Notes: a model not told the origin generated them from the letters alone. Shown: positions 18,990 to 28,786, counted from the first letter of the stretch. The stretch: DNA of 64,000 nt from an uncultured Oscillospiraceae bacterium (GCA_949494735.1 CATABD010000001.1:41533-105532); one strand, 5' to 3'. Translations and numbers: made by a program.

Positions 18990-20063
18990 ATGAAGATGAA
19001 GAAGCTCTTGTCTGCCGTTCTGGCTGCGCTCATGATCATGAGCCTGGCCGCCTGCGGCGGCCAGCCCGGCGGTGAGGCCAGCAAGGCCCCCGGGAACAAC
19101 AATGAACCCGCCAGCATGGACGATGTGGCTAACGATCCCAAGGTGACCCTGGTGTACGCCGAGGTCAACCCCCTGGACACCATTGTGGGCCAGACCGCAT
19201 CTGAGTTCAAGCGTCTGGTGGAGGAGAAGTCCGGCGGCTCCATCACCATCGACGTGCGCGCCAGCGGCGTGCTGGGCTCTGAGAACGACGTGCTGGACGC
19301 CATCATCGGCGGCGACGACTCCATCGACATGAGCCGTATCTCCGCCTTCGCCCTGACCAGCTACGGCGCCGAGAAGTCCGTGCTGCTCTCCCTCCCCTTC
19401 GCTTTTGAGAGCCGCGACCACTGGTGGGCCTTCGCCAACAGCGAGCTGGCCGCCGAGTTCCTCAACGAGCCCCAGGAGATCGGCCTGCCCCTGCGGGGCA
19501 TTTTCTACGGCGAGGAGGGCTTCCGCCACTTCTTCGCCAACAAGCCCGTCAGCTCCATTGAGGATCTGAAGGGCATGAAGATCCGTGTGTCCAACGACCC
19601 CATCATGAACGGCATGGTGGAGAGCCTGGGTGCCTCCCCCACGGTGGTGTCCTTCGGTGAACTCTACTCCGCCCTGAATACCGGCGTGTGCGACGCCGCC
19701 GAGCAGCCCATCGCCAACTACAAGTCCAACGCCTTCCCCGAGGTGGCCAATAACCTGATCCTGGACGGCCACACCCTGGGCGCCATCCAGTGCGTCATCA
19801 CCGACACCGCCTGGGCCAAGCTCACCCCCGCCCAGCAGGCCGTCATCATGGAGGCCGGCAAGGAGGTCCAGAAGTTCAACCAGGAGCTGTCCCAGTCCGC
19901 TGAGGACGAGGTCCTCCAGCAGCTGCGGGACGAAGGCTGCAACGTGGTGGATGTTACCGACAAGGGCCCCTGGCAGGAGGCCTGCTCCAGCGCCCCCGCC
20001 ATCAAGGAGGCCATCGACAAGCAGGCCGACCTGTATCAGAAGATTCTGGACATGAAGCCCTGA
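18990..20063 (+). CDS. TRAP transporter substrate-binding protein (DctP family lipoprotein)
   Basis: Lipoprotein signal MKMKKLLSAVLAALMIMSLAACGG; DSIDMSRISAFALTSYGAEKSVLLSLPFAFESRDHWWAFANSE; RBS AAGGAGGA. Confidence 0.9.
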   Translation: MKMKKLLSAVLAALMIMSLAACGGQPGGEASKAPGNNNEPASMDDVANDPKVTLVYAEVNPLDTIVGQTASEFKRLVEEKSGGSITIDVRASGVLGSENDVLDAIIGGDDSIDMSRISAFALTSYGAEKSVLLSLPFAFESRDHWWAFANSELAAEFLNEPQEIGLPLRGIFYGEEGFRHFFANKPVSSIEDLKGMKIRVSNDPIMNGMVESLGASPTVVSFGELYSALNTGVCDAAEQPIANYKSNAFPEVANNLILDGHTLGAIQCVITDTAWAKLTPAQQAVIMEAGKEVQKFNQELSQSAEDEVLQQLRDEGCNVVDVTDKGPWQEACSSAPAIKEAIDKQADLYQKILDMKP

Positions 20064-20151
20064 GGCAGCTTGTAGCGCACACCGTCCAATCAAAGCGGGG
20101 ACGCGGGTTAGTCCCGCGTCCCCGCTTGTTATATGAGAGGGAGGGAACCCC

Positions 20152-20724
20152 ATGCCAAAAATTTTCACGACCCTGGATAAAATCCGCCCCGCTTACGACA
20201 TGACCTACCAAATCGTCATGCTCCTGTGCAAGCTGTTGCTGATCGCGGACATCCTCATCACCTCCTATGCGGTGCTGGGCCGTTACTGCCAGCAGCTGGC
20301 CAACGACTACCCCGACATACTCAGCTGGCTGGCCGTGGTCAAGGACCCTGCCTGGACCGAGCAGATCGTGCTGACGTGCATGTCCTACATGGCGGTGCTG
20401 TCCGCCGCCCTGGCTATCCGCACCGGGGCCCACATCCGTATGACCGCCTTTGACACCATACTGCCCAAGACTGTGGTGAAGGTGTCCAATATCATCGCCG
20501 ACATCGGTGTGATGGCGCTGGCCGTCATTATGCTGGTAGTGGGCTGGGAATACGCCAGCACCCTGGGCAGCAAGGGCTTTTACGAGTCCATCCCCTGGCT
20601 GAGCCGGTTCTGGATGTACTTCCCCGTCCCCCTGGCGGGCATCGCCATGATCGTGTTTGAGCTGGAAGCGCTCTACGAGCACATCAAAGCGTTCTTTATC
20701 AAAGAAGAGGAGGCGACGGCGTAA
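20152..20724 (+). CDS. TRAP transporter small permease (DctQ family)
   Basis: 4-TM 190 aa protein between DctP and DctM genes. Confidence 0.88.
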   Translation: MPKIFTTLDKIRPAYDMTYQIVMLLCKLLLIADILITSYAVLGRYCQQLANDYPDILSWLAVVKDPAWTEQIVLTCMSYMAVLSAALAIRTGAHIRMTAFDTILPKTVVKVSNIIADIGVMALAVIMLVVGWEYASTLGSKGFYESIPWLSRFWMYFPVPLAGIAMIVFELEALYEHIKAFFIKEEEATA

Positions 20725-22064
20725 TGGACCCCAATACACTTGCTATCATCGTCCTGCTGGGCAGCTTCGCCCTTATGATCTTCCTGCGCTTCCCAATCGC
20801 CTACGCTGTGGGCCTGTCCTCCGTGCTGTGCCTGCTCACCATGGGCAACAGCTTGAACGCCATCTGCCGCCTGATGGTGAAGGGCATCTCCTCCTTCCCC
20901 CTGATGGCGGTGCCCTTCTTCATCACCATGGGCGTGCTCATGGGCAAGGGCGGCATCTCGGATAAGCTCATCGCCCTGGCCAACGCCTGCGTAGGCTGGA
21001 TGCGGGGCGGCCTGGCCATGGTAAACATCGTGGCCTCCTACTTCTTCGGCGGTATCTCCGGCTCCGCCGCGGCGGACACCGCCTCCATCGGCTCCATCAT
21101 GATCCCCATGATGGTGGACCAGGGGTACGATGCTGACTTCTCCACCGCCGTCACCATCACCTCCTCCTGCGAGGGGCTGCTGGTGCCCCCCAGCCACAAC
21201 ATGGTCATCTACGCCACCACCGCGGGCGGCATCTCGGTGGGCTCCCTCTTCCTGGCGGGCTACCTGCCCGGGGCCCTGCTGGCCGGTTCCCTGATGGTGG
21301 GCTCCTACATCATCTCCGTCAAGCGCAACTACCCCAAGGGCGAGCCCTTCCACATCATCAACTTCCTCAAGCAGCTGTGGATCTCTATCTGGGCGCTGCT
21401 GGCCATTATCATCGTGGTGGTCGGCGTGGTGGGCGGCGCGTTTACCGCCACCGAGTCCGCTGCCATCGCCGTCATCTACTCCCTGATCGTGTCCGTGTTC
21501 GTGTACAAGGGCGTGAACTGGAAGGGCGTGTGGAAGGCGCTGGACGAGTGCGTCAACACCCTGGCCATCGTGATGATCCTCATCGCCACCTCCGCGGTGT
21601 TCGGCGACTGCCTCACCAAGCTGCACGTGCCCGACCTGGCCGCCCAGGCCATTGTGGGCATCACCGACAACAAGATCATCCTCATCCTGCTGCTCAATGT
21701 GATCCTGCTGGTGCTGGGCATGATTATGGACATGGCCCCCATCATCCTCATTGCCACCCCCATCCTGCTGCCGGTGGCCACCCAGTACTGCGAGCTGGAT
21801 CCCATCCAGTTTGGCATCATGGTGGTGCTCAACTGCGGCATCGGCCTGCTGACCCCGCCTGTGGGCGCGGTGCTGTTTATCGGCTCCGCCGTGGCCAAGC
21901 GGCCCATGGAAAAGGTGGTCAAGGCCACCCTTCCCTTCTACCTGTGCATGGTTATCACCCTGCTGCTGGTGTCCTACTGGCAGGACGTGTCCCTCATCAT
22001 CCCCAAAATTTTTGACGACTATAAGCCTGTTGTGGCTGGTTTGGCAAGCATTTTGCTCAGATAA
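20724..22064 (+). CDS. TRAP transporter large permease (DctM family)
   Basis: FSSFPLMAVPFFITMGVLMGKGGISDKLIALANACVGWMRGGLAMVNIVASYFFGGISGSAAADTASIGSIMIPMM; start codon overlaps the stop of the DctQ gene. Confidence 0.93.
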   Translation: MDPNTLAIIVLLGSFALMIFLRFPIAYAVGLSSVLCLLTMGNSLNAICRLMVKGISSFPLMAVPFFITMGVLMGKGGISDKLIALANACVGWMRGGLAMVNIVASYFFGGISGSAAADTASIGSIMIPMMVDQGYDADFSTAVTITSSCEGLLVPPSHNMVIYATTAGGISVGSLFLAGYLPGALLAGSLMVGSYIISVKRNYPKGEPFHIINFLKQLWISIWALLAIIIVVVGVVGGAFTATESAAIAVIYSLIVSVFVYKGVNWKGVWKALDECVNTLAIVMILIATSAVFGDCLTKLHVPDLAAQAIVGITDNKIILILLLNVILLVLGMIMDMAPIILIATPILLPVATQYCELDPIQFGIMVVLNCGIGLLTPPVGAVLFIGSAVAKRPMEKVVKATLPFYLCMVITLLLVSYWQDVSLIIPKIFDDYKPVVAGLASILLR

Positions 22065-22074
22065 CATCAAACAG

Positions 22075-22111
22075 CAGGGCGCGCCGCCGTTTTACGGTCT
22101 GGCGCGCCCTG
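22075..22111 (+). other. Intercistronic hairpin between dctM and uxuB
   Basis: Perfect 11 bp arms cagggcgcgcc (22075-22085) / ggcgcgccctg (22101-22111); no T-tract. Confidence 0.6.
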
Positions 22112-22137
22112 TCCTGAAAACCAGGAGGGAGCAGACC

Positions 22138-23757
22138 ATGAAATTGTGTCATCAGGGCATCCAAAACCGGGCTGCCTGGGAGCAGGCGGGAATCAGGCTG
22201 CCTGCGTTCGACTGGAAGGCCATGCGCACCGAAACGGATCGTAACCCTGTTTGGGTCCACTTCGGCGCGGGCAACATCTTCCGGGGCTTTATCGCCAAAC
22301 TCCAGCAGGACCTGCTGGAGCAGGGGCTGGTAAACAGCGGCATCACCGCCGCCGATACTTTTGACTACGGCATTATCGACCAAATTTATACCCCCTTCGA
22401 CAGCATGACCCTGATGGTATCCCTGCTGCCCGATGGCTCCATGGATAAGGAGGTCATCGCCTCCGTGGCCCAAGGGCTGCGGGCCGGATCGGCGTATCCC
22501 GGGGACATGGAGCGGCTGAAGGAGATCTTCCGCAGCCCGTCCCTCCAGATGGTGAGCTACACCATCACCGAAAAGGGCTATGCCCTCACCAACATTCATG
22601 GGGAGTATTTTCCCTTTGTCCAGGCCGACTTTGAGAAGGGCCCTGGGAGCTGTTCCCACGCCATGAGCATGACCACCGCCCTGTTGTGGGAGCGCTTCCG
22701 GGCGGGCGGCGCGCCCATCGCCGTGGTGAGCATGGATAACTGCTCCCACAACGGGGAGAAGCTGCGCACCGGCGTCATGGCTGTGGTGGAACAGTGGCTG
22801 GACCGGGGCCATGTCACCCCCGAGTTCGCCGTTTGGGTGGCAAACGAGAACAAGGTATCCTTCCCCTGGTCCATGATCGACAAGATTACCCCCCGCCCTG
22901 CCAAGGTGGTAGAGGAGGCGCTGGCGGGGCTGGGCGTGGAGGATATGGCCCCCATCGTCACCGAAAAGGGCACCTTCATCGCCCCCTTCGTCAACGCTGA
23001 GCGGCCCCAATACCTGGTGGTGGAAGACCGCTTCCCCAACGGCAGGCCGCCCCTGGAAAAGGCGGGCGTCTATATGACCGACCGGGACACGGTGAACAAG
23101 ACGGAAAAGATGAAGGTGACCACCTGTCTCAACCCGCTGCACACCGCCCTGGCGGTGTACGGATGCCTGCTGGGGTATGAATCCATCGCCGCCGAGATGA
23201 AGGACCCCCAGCTCAAGGCGCTGGTGGAGAAAATCGGCTACGGCGAGGGCATCCCCGTGGTTGTAGACCCAAAAATCCTCAGCCCCATGGACTTCATCCA
23301 CGAGGTCATCGACCAGCGGCTCCCCAACCCCTTCATCCCGGACGTGCCCCAGCGCATCGCCACCGACACCAGCCAGAAGGTGCCCATCCGCTTCGGCGAG
23401 ACCATCAAGAGCTACGCCGCCCGGCCCGACCTGGACGTGACCGGCCTGACCTATATCCCCCTGGCCATCGCCGGGTGGCTGCGCTACCTGCTGGCGGTGG
23501 ACGATGAGGGCAAGCCCATGGAGTGCAGCAGCGACCCCATGCTGGATACGCTCCAGGCCCAGCTTTCCGGCGTGAAGCTGGGCGACCCTGACAGCGCGTC
23601 CGACGAGGCGCTCTCGCCCATCCTGTCCAACACCGCCCTCTTCGCTGAAAACCTGTGCCGGGCCGGCCTTGCGGGCAAGATCGGCGGAATGCTGCGGGAA
23701 ATGCTGGCGGGTCCCGGCGCCGTCCGGGCCACGCTGGAAAAATACCTGGGCTGCTGA
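22138..23757 (+). CDS. uxuB: Fructuronate reductase / D-mannonate oxidoreductase (mannitol dehydrogenase family)
   Basis: MKLCHQGIQNRAAWEQAGIRLPAFDWKAMRTETDRNPVWVHFGAGNIFRGFIAKLQQ...; RBS aggaggg before ATG at 22138; context of hexuronate genes. Confidence 0.8.
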   Translation: MKLCHQGIQNRAAWEQAGIRLPAFDWKAMRTETDRNPVWVHFGAGNIFRGFIAKLQQDLLEQGLVNSGITAADTFDYGIIDQIYTPFDSMTLMVSLLPDGSMDKEVIASVAQGLRAGSAYPGDMERLKEIFRSPSLQMVSYTITEKGYALTNIHGEYFPFVQADFEKGPGSCSHAMSMTTALLWERFRAGGAPIAVVSMDNCSHNGEKLRTGVMAVVEQWLDRGHVTPEFAVWVANENKVSFPWSMIDKITPRPAKVVEEALAGLGVEDMAPIVTEKGTFIAPFVNAERPQYLVVEDRFPNGRPPLEKAGVYMTDRDTVNKTEKMKVTTCLNPLHTALAVYGCLLGYESIAAEMKDPQLKALVEKIGYGEGIPVVVDPKILSPMDFIHEVIDQRLPNPFIPDVPQRIATDTSQKVPIRFGETIKSYAARPDLDVTGLTYIPLAIAGWLRYLLAVDDEGKPMECSSDPMLDTLQAQLSGVKLGDPDSASDEALSPILSNTALFAENLCRAGLAGKIGGMLREMLAGPGAVRATLEKYLGC

Positions 23758-23780
23758 AACGGCCCGCCCTGCCACAGAAT

Positions 23781-23801
23781 TTGTATCCTCCGGTATACAA
23801 G
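23781..23801 (+). promoter_or_regulatory. Putative autoregulatory GntR operator
   Basis: ttgtat-cctccggt-atacaag inverted repeat; CCGGTATACAAG matches 10/12 to CTAGTATACAAG at 18141-18152. Confidence 0.55.
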
Positions 23802-23856
23802 TCTCGGCGCCTGGGCAAATATTCTGGATACTGGAGATGCAATGGAGGCGAGCCCA

Positions 23857-24531
23857 ATGAAATTACTGGAGCGGCTTCCCCGGGAGTCCGGCGGAGACTA
23901 CGCCCTGCGTACCATCAAGGAAAACATCATCAATCTGGAGCTTCCCCCCGGCAGCCAGATCAGCGAGAACGAGCTGGCCGCCGAGATGGGCCTGTCCCGC
24001 ACCCCCGTGCGGGAGGCCCTCATCGAACTGTCCAAGGTGAAAATCGTGGACATACAGCCCCAGAAAAAGAGCACCATCCCCCTCATCGACTACGACATGG
24101 TGGACGAGTCCCGCTTTATGCGCAGCCTTCTGGAGTGCGCCGTGGTGGAACTGGACTGCGAAATGGCCACCTCCCTGGATCTGGAGCGGCTGAACCAGAA
24201 TATCCGCCTCCAGGACCTTTACCAGGACAATTTCTATTCCGGCCAGCTTTTGGAGTTGGACAACCAATTCCACGGCATCCTGTTTGAGATCGCCAAAAAG
24301 CCCCAGATTTACGCGCTGATGCAGAATATCTCCATCCACTTTGACCGGGTGCGCAGCATGGCCCTGTCCTCGGTCAAAAACCTGAAGATCATCCAGGACC
24401 ACAAGCAGATCACCGCCGCCATCGCCCGCCGGGACCCCAAATCCGCCCGCATTTTGATGGAGGAGCACCTCAACCGCTACAAGATCGACGCGGCCGCCAT
24501 CCGGGCCGCCTATCCCCAGTACTTCAAATAA
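23857..24531 (+). CDS. GntR family (FadR/FCD subfamily) transcriptional regulator
   Basis: DYALRTIKENIINLELPPGSQISENELAAEMGLSRTPVREALIELSKVKIVDIQPQKKSTI wHTH followed by FCD helices; RBS ggaggcg before ATG 23857. Confidence 0.92.
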   Translation: MKLLERLPRESGGDYALRTIKENIINLELPPGSQISENELAAEMGLSRTPVREALIELSKVKIVDIQPQKKSTIPLIDYDMVDESRFMRSLLECAVVELDCEMATSLDLERLNQNIRLQDLYQDNFYSGQLLELDNQFHGILFEIAKKPQIYALMQNISIHFDRVRSMALSSVKNLKIIQDHKQITAAIARRDPKSARILMEEHLNRYKIDAAAIRAAYPQYFK

Positions 24532-24552
24532 CCGCCGTGAGGAGGTCAACCT

Positions 24553-24903
24553 ATGTTCACCAAGCAGGACCAACGCTGGGTTTTTCACAAGGACACCCTG
24601 GCCCAGGACGCCGGCCCGGGCGTCACCCGCCGGGTGCTGGCCTTTAACAGCCAGCTCATGTGCGTGGAAAACCGCTTCGAGCAGGGCGCCGTGGGCCCCG
24701 CCCACAGCCACCCCCACACCCAGATCACCTATGTGGCCAGCGGCCGCTTCTCCTTCACCATCGGCGGGGAGACCCACGAGGTCGGCCCCGGGGACACCCT
24801 GCTGAAAACCGACGGCGTGATCCACGGCTGCGCCTGCCTGGAGGCGGGCGTACTGTTGGACATCTTCAACCCCATGCGGGAGGATTTCCTCCCCCAGGAG
24901 TAA
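24553..24903 (+). CDS. kdgF: Cupin protein, KdgF-like (unsaturated uronate linearisation)
   Basis: RFEQGAVGPAHSHPHTQITYVASGRFSFTIGGETHEVGPGDTLLKTDGVIHGCACLEAGVLLDIFNPMREDFL closely follows the KdgF cupin pattern. Confidence 0.78.
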   Translation: MFTKQDQRWVFHKDTLAQDAGPGVTRRVLAFNSQLMCVENRFEQGAVGPAHSHPHTQITYVASGRFSFTIGGETHEVGPGDTLLKTDGVIHGCACLEAGVLLDIFNPMREDFLPQE

Positions 24904-24920
24904 CAAACAAGCCCGCGTAA

Positions 24921-24960
24921 GCAAGAGACAGGAGGCCGCCCGGCCTCCTGTCTCTTGCTT
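24921..24960. terminator. Bidirectional terminator between kdgF and PBP genes
   Basis: gcaagagacaggaggcc-gccc-ggcctcctgtctcttgc perfect 17 bp stem between convergent genes. Confidence 0.8.
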
Positions 24961-24993
24961 ATATGGACTTGGGCCCCGGTACGCGCCGCCCGC

Positions 24994-26055
24994 TCACCCT
25001 TCCAGCTCCCGGACTATCTCCTCCAGGTTGTCCCGGTCCACCCTGCGGTAGGGCAGCCATACATAGTGGCCTTCCTGGAGCTCCACAACCCCGCCCGGGT
25101 CTCTGCCGTCCGCCAGGGCCAGGGCCAGATCCACCATGGCCTGAGCCTGCCCCCGGGCGTCGTTGAGCACGGTGCCGTACAAATCACCCGCAGCCACCGC
25201 CTCCCGGGCGGGGGCGGTGGCGTCCACCCCCACCACCAGGGGCATGGGGCCGCCCCACTCCCGCAGCGCGTCGATGGCCCCCAGCGCCATGTCGTCGTTG
25301 TTGGAGAACACCACCTCAATCCGCTCCCCGTACTCCTTGATCCACTGGTTCATCCGGGCTGCCCCCTGGCCCCGGTTCCAGTTGGCCGGGGCGTTGGCCA
25401 GCTTTTCCACCTCAATACCCGCCCCGGTCACCGCCTCAATGGAGTATTCCGTGCGCAGCAGGCTGTCCTGGTGGCCCGGCTCCCCCTCCAGCATCACGTA
25501 TTGGAGCACGCCGTCCCCGTTGCGGTCCAACCCCTCCTCCTTCCACGCCTGGGCCACCAGCTCGCCCTGGAGCCGTCCGCTCTCCTCCGCGCTGGCCCCC
25601 ACATAGAACACCCTTCCCCGGTAATTGATATCCTCCGCCACCGGCTGGCGGTTGAAGAAGACCAGCGGCACACCCGCCTCCTGCGCCTTGTCCACAATGA
25701 CCGCCGCCGCCGTGCGGTCCACGATGTTGACGAACAGCACGTCGCACCCCCGTTCCAGCAGGCGGTCCACCTGGCCCATCTGGGCGGTCTGGTTGTTGGC
25801 CGCGTCCATCACGGACAGGTTGATCCTCTGGCCCCGCTCCACCTCCGCCTCCTGTACCAGCCGCTCCAGGTCCTGGGTGAGGGAGGCAATGAAGGTGTCG
25901 TCCTGGGCGTAGAGGATCACACCCCACCGAAGGGTATCGGTGTCCTCCCCTCCCTGGGCGCACCCCCCCGCCCCCAGCAGCACGGCCAGCGCCAGTCCCA
26001 GGGCGGCCGTCCGCTCAAGAAACCGGGAACAGCAGCTTCTGATATTTCGGCTCAT
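24994..26055 (-). CDS. Sugar-binding lipoprotein, MglB (galactose-binding protein) paralogue
   Basis: Lipobox LAVLLGAGGCAQGG; DRNGDGVLQYVMLEGEPGHQDSLLRTEYSIEAVTGAGIEVEKL...IEVVFSNNDDMALGAIDALRE parallels MglB at 33395-34399 including the DxNxDG Ca-loop. Confidence 0.85.
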   Translation of the reverse strand: MSRNIRSCCSRFLERTAALGLALAVLLGAGGCAQGGEDTDTLRWGVILYAQDDTFIASLTQDLERLVQEAEVERGQRINLSVMDAANNQTAQMGQVDRLLERGCDVLFVNIVDRTAAAVIVDKAQEAGVPLVFFNRQPVAEDINYRGRVFYVGASAEESGRLQGELVAQAWKEEGLDRNGDGVLQYVMLEGEPGHQDSLLRTEYSIEAVTGAGIEVEKLANAPANWNRGQGAARMNQWIKEYGERIEVVFSNNDDMALGAIDALREWGGPMPLVVGVDATAPAREAVAAGDLYGTVLNDARGQAQAMVDLALALADGRDPGGVVELQEGHYVWLPYRRVDRDNLEEIVRELEG

Positions 26056-26950
26056 AGATATCCTCCCCCCGCAGAATGAAAAAGGGCAGCGGGTCGGCCT
26101 GGCGCTGCGTCCCCCGGGCCAGCGCCGCCGCCCCCTCCACCGCCAGGTAGCCCGCGGCAAAGTCGCTCCAGGCCGCGGCGGCGGTCACCGTGCCACGCTC
26201 CAGCCCGGCGGCCACATTGGCCGTCACCCCCGCGCCGTACAGGGGTACGTCCAGCCCCATGCCCTCCTTCAGCGCCAGCGCCCGCTCGGTCAGCGCGGGC
26301 TCAAAGACCATCACAGCGGCCCACTCTCCGTCCAGCAGCCCTTCCAGCTGCCCCTCTTCCTCCAACCGAACCTCCAGCCCCGCCTCCTCCAGCGCCTGCC
26401 GGGCGCCCCGGACCCGCTGGGTCACTCCCGTACTGTCCGGCGAGGCGTTTGCCAGCAGCACCGGCCCCCGGCATCCGTCGTCCAACGCCGCCTGGGCCAG
26501 CGCCCGGCCCAGCGCCCCGTTGTCCGGCGCCACCGTCTGGGGCGCCCCGTCCACGGCCGACTCCAGGCTCACCACCGGGCAGCCCAGCTCCCCCTGAATA
26601 AGGGCCAGCCCCAGCTCCACCGGGTCCGCCGGCACCACCACCAGGGCGTCCGCCTTCTGCTCCGCCTCCCGGCGCACAACGCTGAGCTGTCCCTGGGCGT
26701 CGTTTGCCTGGGCCAGGGTGAGCACGCGCAGCTCCGCCCCCAGCTCTCCGGCGGCCTGCTCCATCCCCAGCCGGGCGGTGGCCCATAATGTGCTGTCCGC
26801 CTCCCGGAGCACCACCGAGATCTCCAGCGGCTCCACCGCCTTGCGGCCCTCCGCCTGCCTCGGCAGCAAAATAGTGAGCAGCACCGCCGCCCCCAGCGCC
26901 ACCAGGATGGCCAGCTGGATCAGTGCCTGTCTGCTGTTTTTCATGGCCAT
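26015..26950 (-). CDS. Membrane-anchored periplasmic sugar-binding domain protein
   Basis: N-terminal TM LIQLAILVALGAAVLLTILLP followed by Peripla_BP_4-like fold (ISVVLREADSTLWATARLGMEQAAGELGAELRVLTLAQANDAQGQLSVVRREAEQKADALVVVPADP). Confidence 0.75.
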   Translation of the reverse strand: MAMKNSRQALIQLAILVALGAAVLLTILLPRQAEGRKAVEPLEISVVLREADSTLWATARLGMEQAAGELGAELRVLTLAQANDAQGQLSVVRREAEQKADALVVVPADPVELGLALIQGELGCPVVSLESAVDGAPQTVAPDNGALGRALAQAALDDGCRGPVLLANASPDSTGVTQRVRGARQALEEAGLEVRLEEEGQLEGLLDGEWAAVMVFEPALTERALALKEGMGLDVPLYGAGVTANVAAGLERGTVTAAAAWSDFAAGYLAVEGAAALARGTQRQADPLPFFILRGEDIYEPKYQKLLFPVS

Positions 26951-26956
26951 TCCCCC

Positions 26957-28762
26957 CTACTGGTACCGGGCCGCCGCCCCTTCATCCAGAACAGGCAGGC
27001 GCACCCGCACGGTGGTCCCCTCGTCCGGCTCACTGAAAATGGTCAGGCCATACCCCTCCCCGAAGGTGAGGCATACCCGCCGGTGGACATTCCGCACCCC
27101 GATGCCCGAACCGCTGCCGCCGGACTCCGGCCCGTGTTCCTCCAACAGGCAGGCCGCCTTTTCCGGCGGCATCCCCACCCCGTTGTCCATCACATCAATC
27201 ACCAGGTCGTCCCCCTCCCGGTAGGCGTCCACCCGGATCAGCCCGTCCTCCTCCGCCCCGGCCATGCCGTGGTAAATGGCGTTTTCCAGCAGCGGCTGGA
27301 CGGTGAGCTTCAAGGTATACAGCCCCTGCGTCCCCGGCCGGGCCTCCACCTGGGCGTCAAACCGGTTCCGGTAGCGGATCTGCTGGATGTTCAGGTAGTG
27401 GCGGGCGTGCTCCAGCTCGTCGGCCAGGGGGATCATCCGCCTGCCGCCGCTCAAGGAGATACGGAACAGCCGCGCCAGCGACGTGACCATCTGCACCGCC
27501 TCCTGGGTGCGTCCGCACTCCGTCATCCAGATGACGGAATCCAGGGTATTGTATAGAAAATGGGGGTTGATCTGGGAGTGGAGCACCTCCAGCTCGCTGC
27601 GGCGCTTCTGCTCCTCCTGCTCGATGATGTCGTCCATCAGGTGGCGCAGGGTGGACACCATGGAGCGGATGGACCGGCTGAGCCGCTGCACCTCGTAGCA
27701 GCCGCCCTCCACGTCCACCTCCACAGTCTCCCCGCCTGCCTCCAACTCCTTCACCGCCTGGTCCAGGCGGCGGATGGGGTCGGCGATGTATGCGGACACC
27801 CGGAAGTTGAGGAAGGCCATCAGGAAGGCGGAGAACAGCAGCAGGGACAGCCCAAAGAGCAATACCGAGTCCGTCTCCCCCCACAGCGGGGCACTGGGCG
27901 CAACCCCCACCAGCTTCCAGCCGGTGTACCCCACCGTCTTGACCGTCACCTCCCGGGCCTTCCCCTGGAAGCTCTCCTCGTGGGTGCCGTCGGAGTAGCC
28001 CGCCGCCGCCACGTTGTTCTCCTCCAGCAGCCCCGCGTAGATGAGCTGCTGCCTGGGGTGATAGATCAGCTCCCCCTCCCGGCTGACCAGATATACGTAC
28101 CCGCCGTTGGGCAGCTCCACCTCCCGGCACACCTGGGCGATGCCGTTGAAGCTCATGTCCACCAGCAGTACGCCGCTCTCGGTGTCCCCGCCCCGGGTGA
28201 GCTGCACCTGACGGCTGAGGGACACCACCCAGCGGTAGCGGTAATCCGGGTCATCAAACAGCTCCTGGATGTGGGGGGTGGAAAAGTGGAGGTTTTCCAT
28301 CCGTTCCGCCGCCGCCCGGAACCAGCGGCTCTGGCTGGGCTCCGCCGACGCCTTCATGCCCGACAGCGGAGCCGCCTCCACCAGCCTCCCCGCCGCGTCG
28401 AACAGGGCGATGGACACCAGCGCGTCCCGGTTCTCCTCATAGAGCAGCCCCATCTCCTCATCCAGGGTGTCCGAGGCCAGGTCGGTATTCTTGATGACCC
28501 GGTAATACATGGTGTCGGACACCCGCATCATCCGGCGCAGATAGCTGTCCAGGTTCAGGTTCACCTGGGCCAGCACCCGCCGGGTGGCCTGCTGGCTCAG
28601 GTTCCGGGCGGAGTCGGAAAAGCGCAGCAGCAGGCTGCCTCCCATGAAAACCACGCCCACCAGGGCCACGGCGGTAAACGAGAGGGAGAGCACCATTTGT
28701 ATGCTCATCCCCTGGTACCGCTTCACCACCCTGCCCGCCAGGCCCTTGAGCAGCCCGCGCAT
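26957..28762 (-). CDS. Sensor histidine kinase, YesM type (dCache-HAMP-HisKA_7TM-like/HATPase)
   Basis: N-terminal TM, extracellular domain, TM, then LHSQINPHFLYNTLDSVIWM and HATPase NAIYHG / DVMDNGVGMPPE / GIGVRNVHRRVCLTFG. Confidence 0.93.
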   Translation of the reverse strand: MRGLLKGLAGRVVKRYQGMSIQMVLSLSFTAVALVGVVFMGGSLLLRFSDSARNLSQQATRRVLAQVNLNLDSYLRRMMRVSDTMYYRVIKNTDLASDTLDEEMGLLYEENRDALVSIALFDAAGRLVEAAPLSGMKASAEPSQSRWFRAAAERMENLHFSTPHIQELFDDPDYRYRWVVSLSRQVQLTRGGDTESGVLLVDMSFNGIAQVCREVELPNGGYVYLVSREGELIYHPRQQLIYAGLLEENNVAAAGYSDGTHEESFQGKAREVTVKTVGYTGWKLVGVAPSAPLWGETDSVLLFGLSLLLFSAFLMAFLNFRVSAYIADPIRRLDQAVKELEAGGETVEVDVEGGCYEVQRLSRSIRSMVSTLRHLMDDIIEQEEQKRRSELEVLHSQINPHFLYNTLDSVIWMTECGRTQEAVQMVTSLARLFRISLSGGRRMIPLADELEHARHYLNIQQIRYRNRFDAQVEARPGTQGLYTLKLTVQPLLENAIYHGMAGAEEDGLIRVDAYREGDDLVIDVMDNGVGMPPEKAACLLEEHGPESGGSGSGIGVRNVHRRVCLTFGEGYGLTIFSEPDEGTTVRVRLPVLDEGAAARYQ

Positions 28763-28786
28763 ATCCGCTCCCCCTCTCCCCGTCCG

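Noticed and set aside
24994-26160. Upstream ATG for the MglB-like lipoprotein (ORF track start 26160)
   Set aside because: The extension MPRATWRWRGRRRWPGG... lies antiphase in the preceding PBP gene; the lipoprotein signal starts at MSRNIRSCC (26055).
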